Positions 26,225-39,130 of a stretch of DNA of 64,000 nt are shown piece after piece; position 1 is the first letter of the stretch; every line of letters begins with the position of its first letter. Position numbers and translations under genes: made by a program. Below the pieces are notes generated by a model. That model saw only the letters and a program-made list of their open reading frames with translations. It did no database searches and had not been told where the DNA came from. The stretch is from positions 1 to 64,000 of the forward strand of contig JAJDUP010000018.1 in NCBI GenBank assembly GCA_022826565.1, given 5' to 3'. The DNA comes from Gemmatimonadota bacterium. Lineage in GTDB: Bacteria; Gemmatimonadota; Gemmatimonadetes; Longimicrobiales; Gaopeijiaceae.

Positions 26225-26586
26225 GGTCTCCTGCCCTCCATCCAGCGGCCGCGATGGGCTTGCCGAAACCACCGATCGGACGATCGAGCTTCACCGCGAA
26301 GGGTGGAAGGCCGGGAGCCGTTTCCGGAGCAGTGGGAGTCGACATTCCGTTTGTGCCAGTGCCGGTTGTCTGGACAAGGGACGGCTTAAACACCAAGCCA
26401 CCCCCTATCTATGCCCACCACGACGCTATTGCCGTCCGAGACAACCCGACGCAGGAACCGACGCCGCCGAAAGAACTGGGCCGGGCTAGTCTTGCCGGAG
26501 TAGTGTACGGCGCCCCAGGCCCTATCATATCTTTCGCTGCGGGCAGGCGATCCAAGTGAACGAAACAGACGAGGACAGCGACCAAG
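26225..26586. other. Intergenic stretch without a supported gene
   Basis: Short frames on both strands here (for example 26254-26559) resemble no family and lack clear ribosome sites. The region separates the low-GC ATPase from the restriction operon and presumably holds the hsdM promoter. Confidence 0.5.
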
Positions 26587-28133
<1,547 letters not shown>

Positions 28134-28137
<4 letters not shown>

Positions 28138-28547
28138 GCAATTCGGATGAACGGCGCTGGCAGCAGCGACTCGACACTTTCGAGACGGCGCTCGCCCAAC
28201 TCACGAACGCCTGTGAGCGGGAACGGTACGACTACCTGGAGCTCGCCGGACTGATCAAGACGTTCGAGTTCAGTTTCGAGCTGTCTTGGAAGGTGCTCAA
28301 GGATCTCCTCTTCTACGATGGCCATGACGTGAAGACTCCGCGCGCGGTGATCCGTAAGAGTTTCGAGGTGGACTACATCGACGAGAGCGACTGCGAGACC
28401 CTGCTCGACGCGCTGGACAAGCGCAACCTCTTGAGCCATGCCTATCTGCTCGACGTGGCACAAGAGGCGGAGACGCTGATCAACGATCGCTACCACCCCG
28501 TCCTGCTGCGACTCTACCGGACGCTGGACGCCAGGCGAACACTATGA
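28134..28547 (+). CDS. HEPN-family protein (HI0074-like, probable toxin) inside the hsd operon
   Basis: A 137-residue all-helical protein of the HI0074/nucleotidyltransferase-substrate-binding type. It holds KRNLLSHAY at residues 96-104, which is the RX4HXY motif (R97, H102, Y104) of HEPN ribonucleases such as HepT. In HEPN/MNT pairs the HEPN protein is the toxin and the MNT nucleotidyltransferase is the antitoxin that AMPylates it. Here the MNT domain is the N-terminus of the next gene, HsdS. Overlaps of 4 bp with hsdM (GTGA) and with the fusion gene (ATGA) force co-expression. Toxic activity is inferred from the motif only. A 137-residue paralogue lies at 37513. Confidence 0.8.
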
Positions 28548-30144
28548 CGGACGGCCTCAAGGACGCGCACCGCGAGGCGATCATCGCCGTGATCGCGGCC
28601 AATGACCGCGTCGAGCGGGCCGTGCTGTTCGGATCCAGGGCGACCGGTACGAACACCGTCACATCCGACGTGGACATCGCGCTGTTCGGCGATCGGCTAA
28701 CGTGGACGGATCAGGCGCGGCTGGCTGCGGCGATCGACCAGATCCCGATGGCGCAGTCGGTGGATCTGTTGCTGTACCATTCGATCGGTGATCGGAAGCT
28801 ACGGGAGCACGTGCGGGACCATGGCGTTGAGTGGTACACGCGATCCGGTCACCATGCCATCAACTGTGACGGGTCGAGCACTAGTACCGGCTGGAAAGAA
28901 GCGGTGCTCGGTGATGTAGTCCGACTCTTGTCTGGAGGTACGCCGTCAAAGAAGCGAGAGGAATACTGGAACGGTGCGATCCCCTGGGTATCAGCGAGAG
29001 ACATGAGGCAGTTTCGGCTCCGTGAAACCACTCACCATGTCACCGCGGAAGGAGTCGCTAACGGCACCAGGCAGGTTCCGGTCGGCACGATCCTGCTTCT
29101 GACCAGGGGCATGAGACTCCTGAAGGAGCTCCCCGTTTGCGTGATCGAACGACCGATGGCGTTCAACCAGGACATCAAGGCACTGTTACCGAAGGCTCGG
29201 GTAGACCCCAGTTTCCTTCCATATCTTGTTCTTGGCAACAAGCAGCGTCTCCTTAATCTCGTGGATCTCGCAGGTCACGGTACGGGACGCATCAACACTG
29301 ACGAACTGCGCGCCCTCGATGTCCGATTGCCACCGACATCCGAACAACGCGCCATCGCTCATGTCCTCGGCACCTTGGACGACAAGATCGAGCTGAACCG
29401 GCGTACGAACGAGACGCTGGAGACGATGGCACGGACACTGTACAAGTCCTGGTTCGTTGATTTCGACCCGGTCCGGGCGAAGATGGAAGGGCGGGACACG
29501 GGATTACCCAACCACCTCGCCCGCCTTTTCCCCAACCGACTGGTGGATTCGGAACTGGGGAAGATCCCAGAGGATTGGGAGGTCAGCACTTTGGGCAACG
29601 TGATTGAGCTCCACGACAGGAAGCGGATTCCGCTCAACAAGCGCCAGCGCGCCGAGCGGAAAGGGCCGTATCCGTACTATGGTGCAGCTGGGATCATGGA
29701 TCATGTTGACGGCTATCTCTTTGACGGAGTCTACGTCTTGATGGGCGAGGACGGTTCCGTAGTCGATGCTCACGGTTGTCCGGTCGTCCAATACGTTTGG
29801 GGGCGATTCTGGGTAAACAACCACGCGCATGTACTTAAGGCGAGGGATGAGATCAGTGACGACTACCTGTACTTGCTGCTCCGGCAAACGAACATCACCG
29901 CGTTTGTAACCGGGGCCGTACAGCCCAAGCTGAACCAGAGAAACCTGAAGGCGATTCCTTTGGTCCTGCCGAGCAGGTCTGCGTGCAGGGCCTTCTCTGA
30001 CGGGATCGCGGCTCTGTTTGGGAGAATGCGCCACAACACCGAAGAGAATCGCACCCTCGCCGTCCTTCGCGACACATTGCTCCCGAAGCTCATTTCGGGA
30101 GAGATCCGCGTACCGGAATGGGGCAGGAAGTTGGAAACCGTGAC

Positions 30145-30148
<4 letters not shown>
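28544..30148 (+). CDS. hsdS: MNT nucleotidyltransferase - HsdS specificity subunit fusion
   Basis: The 534-residue product joins two proteins. Residues 1-105 are a minimal nucleotidyltransferase: GSRATG...SDVD gives GSX10DXD (G30, S31, D42, D44), the signature of MntA-type antitoxins. From about residue 115 it is a standard HsdS: first target-recognition domain ([26 protein letters not shown]), central conserved repeat ([20 protein letters not shown]), second recognition domain ([16 protein letters not shown]) and distal repeat ending [12 protein letters not shown]. The length equals a normal HsdS of about 420 residues plus the added domain. There is no stop or ribosome site between the parts. 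It should direct DNA recognition and may also silence the HEPN protein encoded just before it. Confidence 0.85.
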
Positions 30149-33300
<3,152 letters not shown>

Positions 33301-33315
33301 GATGGGGTTGTTCCG

Positions 33316-33690
33316 GTGCTTGGTCATGATCTAAGGGGGGCAGACGTGGATGTAGGCGACATTATCTCACATCTCAAGCAGTTCGGTGCGGATTCGCTCG
33401 AGCCGGGATACGGCGGTTCCGGCATCAACGTCGAGCCGGCCGCTCGGGACCTCGTGAACGACATTGAGCATTATCCGCACGCGTTCGTGTTGGCCTGCAT
33501 CGCGGACCGGCAAACGAAAGCCGACATCGCATGGAGTCTGCCACACGCGCGTGGCCACCGGGTGCTTTGAGCTCGACACGCTGATGCGGCTTCAGCAGAG
33601 CGTATGGAACGATGTGCTCGCGTCGTCTGGCCACCGGCTGGCCAACGAAATGGCACAATTGCTTCCGGCGGCCATCTCTATGGGCTCCCT
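33316..33690 (+). pseudogene. Frameshifted remnant, possibly an HhH-GPD-type protein
   Basis: The frame from 33316 encodes DIISHLKQFGADSLEPGYGG and ACIADRQTKADIAWSLPHA, then reads out of frame near 33565. The continuation LDTLMRLQQSVWNDVLASSGHRLANEMAQLL is in another frame and fades out before 33700. The first part resembles the start of HhH-GPD base-excision-like proteins. A frameshift plus a lost C-terminus makes this a decayed gene just after hsdR. Family call is tentative. Confidence 0.45.
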
Positions 33691-33731
33691 ACCCGTTGCA
33701 CTGACTGCCCCAATGGGTTACCGTTGGTCGC

Positions 33732-34070
33732 ATGCACACCGTTGCCGAGACTCCCCTCTTTTCGCGCCAAGCCGACAGGCTGTTCAGTGAGGATGAGAGG
33801 CGTGAACTGATCGACTATCTGGCCGAGAATCCCTTGGCGGGTGATGAGATTCCGGGGACGGGCGGAGTGCGAAAGCTGCGGTTCGCCGCTCGGGGCCGCG
33901 GAAAGCGGGGTGGTGCCCGGATCATATACTTCTACGGACGCGGAAGATGGCCGATCTACGCGCTACTCGCCTATGCGAAGTCCCGCAAGACCGACTTGAG
34001 CCCGAGGGAGCGGCGAGCCGTTGCCGCCCTGGTCAAGGCGATCAAGAGAGAAGGAGAGGAGAGGCAATGA
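33732..34070 (+). CDS. RelE/HigB-type toxin
   Basis: A 112-residue protein with the RelE fold: FSRQADRLFSEDERRELIDYL, GVRKLRFAARGRGKRGGARIIYFYG and a final helix (SPRERRAVAALVKAIK). The pattern of Arg/Lys followed by IIYFY is typical of HigB-like ribosome-dependent mRNA endonucleases. Toxin before antitoxin is the HigBA order; the stop overlaps the antitoxin start (ATGA). Confidence 0.82.
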   Translation: MHTVAETPLFSRQADRLFSEDERRELIDYLAENPLAGDEIPGTGGVRKLRFAARGRGKRGGARIIYFYGRGRWPIYALLAYAKSRKTDLSPRERRAVAALVKAIKREGEERQ

Positions 34071-34351
34071 GTACGTTCGGAGAAGATCTGATCCAGTCCC
34101 TGAACGAGGCCCTGGCTCATGCGAAGGGCGAAGGCCCCGCCATCGTGCACGCACCGGTGATCCCACGCGAGGTCCGGGAACAGGCGAAGCTGACACAGGC
34201 ACAGATGGCGGCCCTAATGGGAATGAGCGTGTCCGGCTACCGAAAATGGGAGCAGGGAGCACGCCGTGTCAGCGGTCCGGCGGCGACGCTTCTGCGCATC
34301 ATCGAGCGCGAACCTAACGCAGTCAGGCGTGCACTGCTGGCGTCGCCTTGA
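34067..34351 (+). CDS. Xre-family antitoxin (HigA/NadS-like)
   Basis: A 94-residue protein: EVREQAKLTQAQMAALMGMSVSGYRKWEQGARRV is an Xre HTH; the end LLRIIEREPNAVRRAL is the usual tail of HigA/NadS antitoxins. ATG 34067 follows AGGAGAGGAGAG and overlaps the toxin stop. Its own stop overlaps a possible third frame (TTGA at 34348). Confidence 0.82.
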   Translation: MSTFGEDLIQSLNEALAHAKGEGPAIVHAPVIPREVREQAKLTQAQMAALMGMSVSGYRKWEQGARRVSGPAATLLRIIEREPNAVRRALLASP

Positions 34352-34548
34352 AGAACGCTGGTCGTGAACGCTTCGAGCAACACAAGGCTGGCATCAAGCA
34401 CTGGCGGACCGTCAAGAAGTACGGCAGGCGACTCATGCCACGACTATTCAAGCGGTTGAACCCGGTGCCGTCGGCTGAAGCGAAAGACCGCGAAAGGGAG
34501 TTGGCCGAATCGCTGCGACGGAAAGGATATGGGGTTTGGCAGTTCTGA
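34348..34548 (+). CDS. Small basic hypothetical protein after the HigBA pair
   Basis: A TTG-initiated frame of 66 residues overlapping the antitoxin stop (TTGA). The sequence is rich in Lys and Arg (KKYGRRLMPRLFKRL) and ends in RRKGYGVWQF. No family recognised. Coupling to the toxin operon is the only support, so it may not be a gene. Confidence 0.3.
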   Translation: MKNAGRERFEQHKAGIKHWRTVKKYGRRLMPRLFKRLNPVPSAEAKDRERELAESLRRKGYGVWQF

Positions 34549-34684
34549 AGCCTCATCTCGTCAGCCAAGCCGAGCCTTCACGCAAAGTTGCGTTCCGGGT
34601 GGGCATCGACGACAGTCCATACGTAATTCCTCAGATCGTCCTCTACTGCACAGAGCCTTCGGGCGCAGCAAGACGCTGAGGTAG

Positions 34685-34716
34685 GAGCCCCGAGGCGGTT
34701 TCCGTCCTCGGGGCTC
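34685..34716 (+). terminator. Rho-independent-like terminator
   Basis: GAGCCCCGAGG (34685-34695) pairs perfectly with CCTCGGGGCTC (34706-34716) around a 10-base loop; a weak T-rich tail (TTGCGTTT) follows. It closes the toxin-antitoxin operon. The region 34549-34680 before it shows no gene. Confidence 0.65.
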
Positions 34717-34786
34717 TTGCGTTTGAGCAGTCGGGAGGAACCTTCGTCGTGTAAACGCTGTCGATCTCATCGGTGTCCAAAGGCAC

Positions 34787-35983
34787 ATGCGCACCCGACC
34801 GCCCTCCCCCCTGATCCTGTCCACAGCCCTCCTCGCCTGTGGCGAAGCCACCGACCCCACCAGCGACCCCCAAGTCCAAATCACCGACAGCGCCGGCGTC
34901 CAGATCATCGAGTATCCCGGCGTCCCCGAGACCGCTCCCCCCTTCGCCCTCGCCGAAGACCCCATCTACCGACACGGCGCCAACCCGGGCGACTACATCT
35001 TCCAGTTCGCCGAGGCCGGCCGGCTCTTCCCGGATGGCAGCGCGGTCGTTGCCGATTGGTACAGCGAAGTGGTCGTCCTGAGTCCGGACGGGACGACGCA
35101 CGAGGTGATCGCCAGGGTTGGAGAGGGACCGGGCGAAGTCGTCAACCCCTACGCGTTGTTCGTCATGGGCCGGGACAGCGTCCTTGTGGCCGACAGTCGC
35201 CAGTCTCGACTGACTCTCTTCGTCGGCGATTCGGTTGCGCGCATCGTGGGCCTGCCGCGGGCAGCCCATTTCGGTCTGGCGGGGATCGGTTCATCCGGTG
35301 AGCTGATGATGATGGACCGGTACCCCTACCGTTCGTGGTTCGACATAGAGGAGGAGTGGCTCGCCGGGCACATGTCCCTGTTCGACACCGAAACCGGTGC
35401 CCTCGACACCGTCGCGGCGTACGACCACTACCCGCGAGAGAGGCGGGGAGTGATGAACCCGATCATCCGGCCCGTTGGCGAGGTCACGGTCGCTGCGGGG
35501 CAGTTCGTCCATACGAGGTCCGACAGGCCCGAGATCACCTGGCGTCTGCCGGACGGTACGGTAACCCAGATCGTGCGCTGGCGGCCCGAGCCCCCGCTGC
35601 TGACCGAGGCACTCCTGGAGCACGGCGAGTCCTACAACCGAATGATTGGCCGGATGAATTACGGAGTATCCGAAACCCGGCTCGAGGAGATAATCGAGGA
35701 AGACATGTCCCGGTATCGCGACATGATCGGCCAGCCGGTGCCGCTCTTCGGTTCCCCCTTCGCGGACGCCGCCGGAAACCTGTGGCTCCCCTCCTACCGG
35801 CCGGCCTACCCGGAAGAGGGATCGCCGTACACCGTCATTTCCCCGGACGGAGAGTGGCTGGGCCAGGTCGAGACTCCGCCCAGGTTCCGCATCCTCGATG
35901 TGACCGGAGGGCTCGTGCTGGGGGTGTTGAGGGATGAGATGGATGTGGAGAATGTGGTGGTGTATGAGGTGGTGGCTTCATGA
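34787..35983 (+). CDS. 6-bladed beta-propeller lipoprotein (orphan)
   Basis: A 398-residue lipoprotein with signal ending at Cys18 (STALLAC). The propeller has GEGPGE at residues 112-117 and blades such as VLVADSRQSRLTLFVGD and YTVISPDGEWLGQVETPP. It belongs to the same family as 1098, 52378, 54177 and 56962 but has no Cys peptide or thioredoxin next to it. A broken partial copy lies downstream at 36813-37093, on the far side of a toxin-antitoxin pair. Confidence 0.8.
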   Translation: MRTRPPSPLILSTALLACGEATDPTSDPQVQITDSAGVQIIEYPGVPETAPPFALAEDPIYRHGANPGDYIFQFAEAGRLFPDGSAVVADWYSEVVVLSPDGTTHEVIARVGEGPGEVVNPYALFVMGRDSVLVADSRQSRLTLFVGDSVARIVGLPRAAHFGLAGIGSSGELMMMDRYPYRSWFDIEEEWLAGHMSLFDTETGALDTVAAYDHYPRERRGVMNPIIRPVGEVTVAAGQFVHTRSDRPEITWRLPDGTVTQIVRWRPEPPLLTEALLEHGESYNRMIGRMNYGVSETRLEEIIEEDMSRYRDMIGQPVPLFGSPFADAAGNLWLPSYRPAYPEEGSPYTVISPDGEWLGQVETPPRFRILDVTGGLVLGVLRDEMDVENVVVYEVVAS

Positions 35984-36158
35984 TCGCCTCTCTCGGACAT
36001 CGGGGGGATCCAGAATCCGCCTGGGGATCTGATCGCTTGACGTGATCAGGTTACCGGCACGATGACGCACCGGACCCAAGACACGTCGCAAGGGAGAAGT
36101 TGAGTTGTCGGCCCTGGAGGAAGGCGCTAGGGTAGTACATCAGCCTCTGGAGGAAACG

Positions 36159-36350
36159 ATGACCAAAGACAATACGGGCTCCAAGCCTGCTGGCGCCGTG
36201 ACCGGTGGATTGGCCAAGGACCGATCCGCTACGGATCGCCGGACGTCCGATCATGTGGCACACCGCCCCGTTTCCAAGAAGTCCGAGGCAATCATCCGGG
36301 AGGTTTCGGTTCGGAGGCGCACGGCCATGAAGGTGTTGGCCAATCGCTGA
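36159..36350 (+). CDS. Small antitoxin-like protein before Doc
   Basis: ATG 36159 follows GGAGGAAACG. The 63-residue product is basic and Ser/Thr-rich, with a helical C-terminus (KKSEAIIREVSVRRRTAMKVLANR). It has no clear Phd fold, but its place directly before a Doc-like frame and the overlap of the two reading frames near 36343-36350 make it the likely antitoxin. Confidence 0.55.
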   Translation: MTKDNTGSKPAGAVTGGLAKDRSATDRRTSDHVAHRPVSKKSEAIIREVSVRRRTAMKVLANR

Positions 36351-36774
36351 CGGCCATTACCAAATCACGTGGGCCGACGCAATCCGTGCCCACGACGAAG
36401 CGCTACTGACAGGCGGCGCCCCCGGGATACTCAACCGTTCGGCGATCGAGTCTGCGATCGCCCGCCCCTACCACGGCTACCACGCGCATATCCACGAGAA
36501 GGCGGCCGCTTTGGTACACGGCGTCGTTACCAATCACGGCTTCGTCGACGGGAACAAGCGCACGGCACTCTACCTCGTGGAATTGCTGGCAGTCAGAAGC
36601 GGTTATCGGCTGGCGGTGGAGGATCTGGTGGTCGCCGACGCCGTAACGGCCGTGGCCCGGGGCGAGTTGGGATACGACGCACTTACGACGTGGTTCGAAG
36701 AACGATTGGAGCCGGTCGCCAACGCCGAACCGCGAGCCTCCGCACCAGACCCCAAGTCGCCCGATGATCAATAG
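36343..36774 (+). CDS. doc: Fic/Doc-type toxin without a canonical start codon
   Basis: The frame holds HGFVDGNKRTALYLVE, the Fic/Doc motif H-x-F-x-D-G-N-K-R, after YHGYHAHIHEKAAALVHGVV and ahead of the usual helical end. Doc enzymes phosphorylate EF-Tu; Fic proteins AMPylate. In this frame a stop lies at 36328-36330 and no ATG, GTG or TTG occurs before the conserved region (ITWADAIRAHDEALL). The most likely start is ATC 36343, with AAGGTG 7 bases before it, or ATC 36364; otherwise a frameshift from the antitoxin frame is needed. So it may be active by unusual initiation or be a recent pseudogene. Confidence 0.65.
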   Translation: MADGHYQITWADAIRAHDEALLTGGAPGILNRSAIESAIARPYHGYHAHIHEKAAALVHGVVTNHGFVDGNKRTALYLVELLAVRSGYRLAVEDLVVADAVTAVARGELGYDALTTWFEERLEPVANAEPRASAPDPKSPDDQ

Positions 36775-36812
36775 AGCGACGCATGGCCAAACGAGCGGTC
36801 GGGGCAGACGCG

Positions 36813-37093
36813 CCCGATCATCCGGCCCGTTGGCGAGGTCACGGTCGCTGCGGGGCGGTTCGTCCATACGAGGTCCGACAGGCCCGAGATCACCTGGCGT
36901 CTGCCGGACGGCACGTTGGAGCGGATCGTGCGCTGGCGGCCCGAGCCCACCCTGCTGACCGAGGGAGTGGCTGGGCCAGGTCGAGACTCCGCCCAGGTTC
37001 CGCATCCTCGACGTGACCGGAGGGCTGGTGCTGGGGGTGCTCAGGGATGACATGGATGTGGAGAATGTGGTGGTGTATGAGTTGGTTCGATGA
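36813..37093 (+). pseudogene. Internally deleted copy of the propeller gene at 34787
   Basis: The stretch matches 35458-35607 of the propeller gene closely (encoding RPVGEVTVAAG, VHTRSDRPEITWRLPDG), then jumps to the part matching about 35851-35983. About 240 bases are missing at the join, the frame shifts there, and both the start and the signal are absent. It is a partial duplication that has decayed. Confidence 0.8.
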
Positions 37094-37167
37094 GCGGCCG
37101 AAGATGCGGGGACCCGCGGGATTGGGCTATCGTTAGCCTGGGTACCCGACCACGGACGGAGGCAGTC

Positions 37168-37389
37168 ATGGCTGACAGGCTGATCGACAGGAACCCGGAC
37201 ATCCTGGGCGGTACTCCCGTGTTCAGCGGGACGCGCGTCCCGGTGAGGATCCTGATGGAGCATCTTGAAGCGGGCGACCGGCTTGACGACTTCCTCGACG
37301 ACTACCCCACAGTCACGAGAGACCAGGCTGTCAAACTGCTTGAGCGCGCCACGACGGCATTGGTGGGCGCACGCGGTCGCAGGAACTGA
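37168..37389 (+). CDS. DUF433-domain protein (VapB45-like antitoxin fold)
   Basis: A 73-residue protein matching the DUF433 pattern: DRNPDILGGTPVFSGTRVPVRILMEHLEAGDRLDDFLDDYPTVTRDQ. These winged-helix proteins are often paired with a PIN-like DUF5615 toxin, but none follows here, so it is an orphan. GGACGGAGG precedes the ATG. Confidence 0.82.
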   Translation: MADRLIDRNPDILGGTPVFSGTRVPVRILMEHLEAGDRLDDFLDDYPTVTRDQAVKLLERATTALVGARGRRN

Positions 37390-37455
37390 CGCCCCTTGTC
37401 GCAGAAGTGATCGCTGTTCTCTCTGGCGATCTCGAACGCCGAATCTACCGGGATT

Positions 37456-37512
37456 TCCGATACGCTTCGCGGCTCCATGGACGCGGCCGAGGGATTTCGG
37501 GAGGAAGGAACC
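37456..37512 (+). pseudogene. Deleted hsdM remnant
   Basis: The sequence encoding (D)[10 protein letters not shown] is nearly identical to hsdM codons around 26655-26688 and is joined directly to sequence matching the last codons of hsdM (compare GGGATTTCGGGAGGAAGG with 28117-28134). Nearly all of hsdM is gone between these points. It shows that the following HEPN gene came from a second copy of the restriction operon. Confidence 0.65.
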
Positions 37513-37926
37513 GTGAGCAATACGGATGAACGGCGGTGGCAGCAGCGGCTCGACAATTTCGCCACGAAGCTCGGGCAACTCACGAATGCCTGTGAGCGGG
37601 AACGGTACGACTACCTGGAACTGGCCGGATTGATCAAGACGTTCGAGTTCAGTTTCGAGCTGTCCTGGAAGGTGCTCAATGATCTGCTCTTCTACGAGGG
37701 CAATGACGTGAAGGTCCCTCGCGCGGTGATCCGCAAGAGCTTCGAGGTGGACTACATCGACGAGAACGACTGCGAGACCCTCCTCGATGTGCTGGATAAG
37801 CGCGACCTCCTGAGCCATGCCTACTTGCTCGATGTGGCACAGGAAGCGAAGACGCTGATCAAGGAACGCTACCACCCTGTTCTGCTGAAAATCCATCGGA
37901 CGCTGGACGCCAGGCGGACGAGATGA
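37513..37926 (+). CDS. Second HEPN-family (HI0074-like) protein, orphaned from its MNT partner
   Basis: A 137-residue close paralogue of the protein at 28134, same GTG start and same length. The RX4HXY motif is intact (KRDLLSHAY). The next gene begins with the same MTDGLK...HREAIIAVI start as the MNT-HsdS fusion (ATGA overlap at 37923) but is cut off after 17 matching codons. So this probable toxin has no intact cognate antitoxin here; it may rely on the MNT-HsdS protein encoded at 28544 or be inactive. Confidence 0.78.
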   Translation: MSNTDERRWQQRLDNFATKLGQLTNACERERYDYLELAGLIKTFEFSFELSWKVLNDLLFYEGNDVKVPRAVIRKSFEVDYIDENDCETLLDVLDKRDLLSHAYLLDVAQEAKTLIKERYHPVLLKIHRTLDARRTR

Positions 37927-38033
37927 CGGACGGTCTCAAGAACGGGCACCGAGAGGCGATCATCGCCGTGATTGTGCCCTTAGGCCGTAGATGTCATGTC
38001 GGCATGTCAGAATGTAAGGTTGGCATTACATAG
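37923..38033 (+). pseudogene. Truncated start of an MNT-hsdS gene
   Basis: The first 17 codons match the MNT domain start at 28544 ([17 protein letters not shown]), then the frame enters unrelated sequence and stops after 36 codons. The GSX10DXD motif and all of HsdS are absent. Confidence 0.75.
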
Positions 38034-38177
38034 GCGGATAATGGGGGAAATCAGTCCCATCGAGCCATTCCTCCGCCCCCGGTCCCCGGCGATCATTCCC
38101 GCCTGACCACCGAAGGTCCGGCGCCGCGGCCCCGACGCCGTCTGTCGCCGCCCTTTCCACCGGGGAGCCCCCGCCAC

Positions 38178-38723
38178 ATGCCGGGTAGGCAGCAACGACC
38201 CGACAACCCGAAGCACGACGCGTCCTACAAGCGCTTCTTCGCCCACCCGCGCACCGTCGCCGACACGCTGCGCGCGGTGGCTGGCGACCTCGCCCGACAC
38301 CTCGACTTCACCACCCTGGAACGCATGCCCGCCAGCTTCGTCACCGAGCACCTCGGCCAGCGGCATACCGACATGCTGTGGCGCGTCGGGACCACCCGGG
38401 GCGGCTGGGTCTACATCCTGATCCTGCTGGAGTTCCAGTCCCCGGTCGACCGCCGCATGGCCCTGCGAATGACGGACTACACGACCACCATCTGGATGCA
38501 ACTCGGCAAGCAGGATCTGGGGCCGCGCGGTGAGTACCCCTTCGTGCTGCCCATCGTCATCTACAACGGAGAACGACGCTGGACCGCCGCGACCGACATT
38601 GGTGACCTGGTCGGCCCGGTGCCGGGCGAGCTGCTTGGTTACCGGCCCCGGCACCGGTATCTTCTCATCGAGATCCAGTCGGAGGACCCGGCCTCGCTGC
38701 CGCCGGACAACGTGCTCGCATGA
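38178..38723 (+). CDS. Rpn/PD-(D/E)XK recombination-promoting nuclease-like protein, N-terminal part
   Basis: A 181-residue product of the Rpn/transposase_31 (YhgA-like) family: NPKHDASYKRFFAHP at the start, a nuclease core (ERMPASFVTEHLGQRHTDMLWRV with the Asp, YILILLEFQSPVD with E-x-Q), then YTTTIW and LPIVIYNGERRW. The usual C-terminal part is not in the same frame: the protein stops at PPDNVLA, and the rest begins in a new gene 10 bases later. It may be a split gene after an internal deletion, or a functional nuclease domain by itself. Confidence 0.75.
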   Translation: MPGRQQRPDNPKHDASYKRFFAHPRTVADTLRAVAGDLARHLDFTTLERMPASFVTEHLGQRHTDMLWRVGTTRGGWVYILILLEFQSPVDRRMALRMTDYTTTIWMQLGKQDLGPRGEYPFVLPIVIYNGERRWTAATDIGDLVGPVPGELLGYRPRHRYLLIEIQSEDPASLPPDNVLA

Positions 38724-38733
38724 GGAAGGAACG

Positions 38734-39051
38734 ATGACGCTGTTGGAACGGGCCCGGGAGTGGGGCAAGGAATACGACCGGCAGTGGAAGGAGAGGCTGG
38801 AGCAGGGCGTTGAGCGTGGCATGGAGCGCGGCATGGCGCGGGGCATAGCGCGGGAGCGGCAAGCGTCGATCCAGCGGGGGCGCGAGCTGGTTCACCGCAT
38901 GGTCACCCGCAGGTTCGGGCCCAGCGCCGCCGGTCAGCTCCTGCCTGTACTCGATCGAATCTCCGATCCGGAAGACATCGCACCCATCGCCGACGCGGTG
39001 ATTGAATGCGAGACCGCCGAGGAATTCCTGGAGCGGGTGCGGGGGAGCTGA
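38734..39051 (+). CDS. Rpn C-terminal helical part (split gene)
   Basis: A 105-residue, largely helical protein: REWGKEYDRQWKERLEQGVERGMERGMARGIARERQ is the Gly/Glu/Arg-rich coiled segment typical of Rpn C-termini, followed by VTRRFGPSAAGQLLPVLDRI. AGGAAGGAACG gives it its own ribosome site. Its last 74 bases occur again at 41657-41730. Probably the 3' half of an Rpn gene that now starts separately. Confidence 0.6.
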   Translation: MTLLERAREWGKEYDRQWKERLEQGVERGMERGMARGIARERQASIQRGRELVHRMVTRRFGPSAAGQLLPVLDRISDPEDIAPIADAVIECETAEEFLERVRGS

Positions 39052-39052
39052 C
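38979..39052 (+). repeat. 74-bp direct repeat flanking the Rieske module (left copy)
   Basis: Nearly identical to 41657-41730 and encoding (A)PIADAVIECETAEEFLERVRG, the end of an Rpn protein. The two copies enclose the Rieske/cyclase operon, so the module lies between two Rpn genes or gene ends. Confidence 0.75.
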
Positions 39053-39130
39053 CGCCACTTCGCACCGTACAGCAGATGGGTGGGGTGTCACAGGTGTCGA
39101 TCCTGGCGAGGAGGACGGCGAACACGATCA

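Noticed and set aside
26254-26559. 101-codon frame between the AAA ATPase and hsdM
   Set aside because: Pro/Gly-rich, no homology recognised, no ribosome site.
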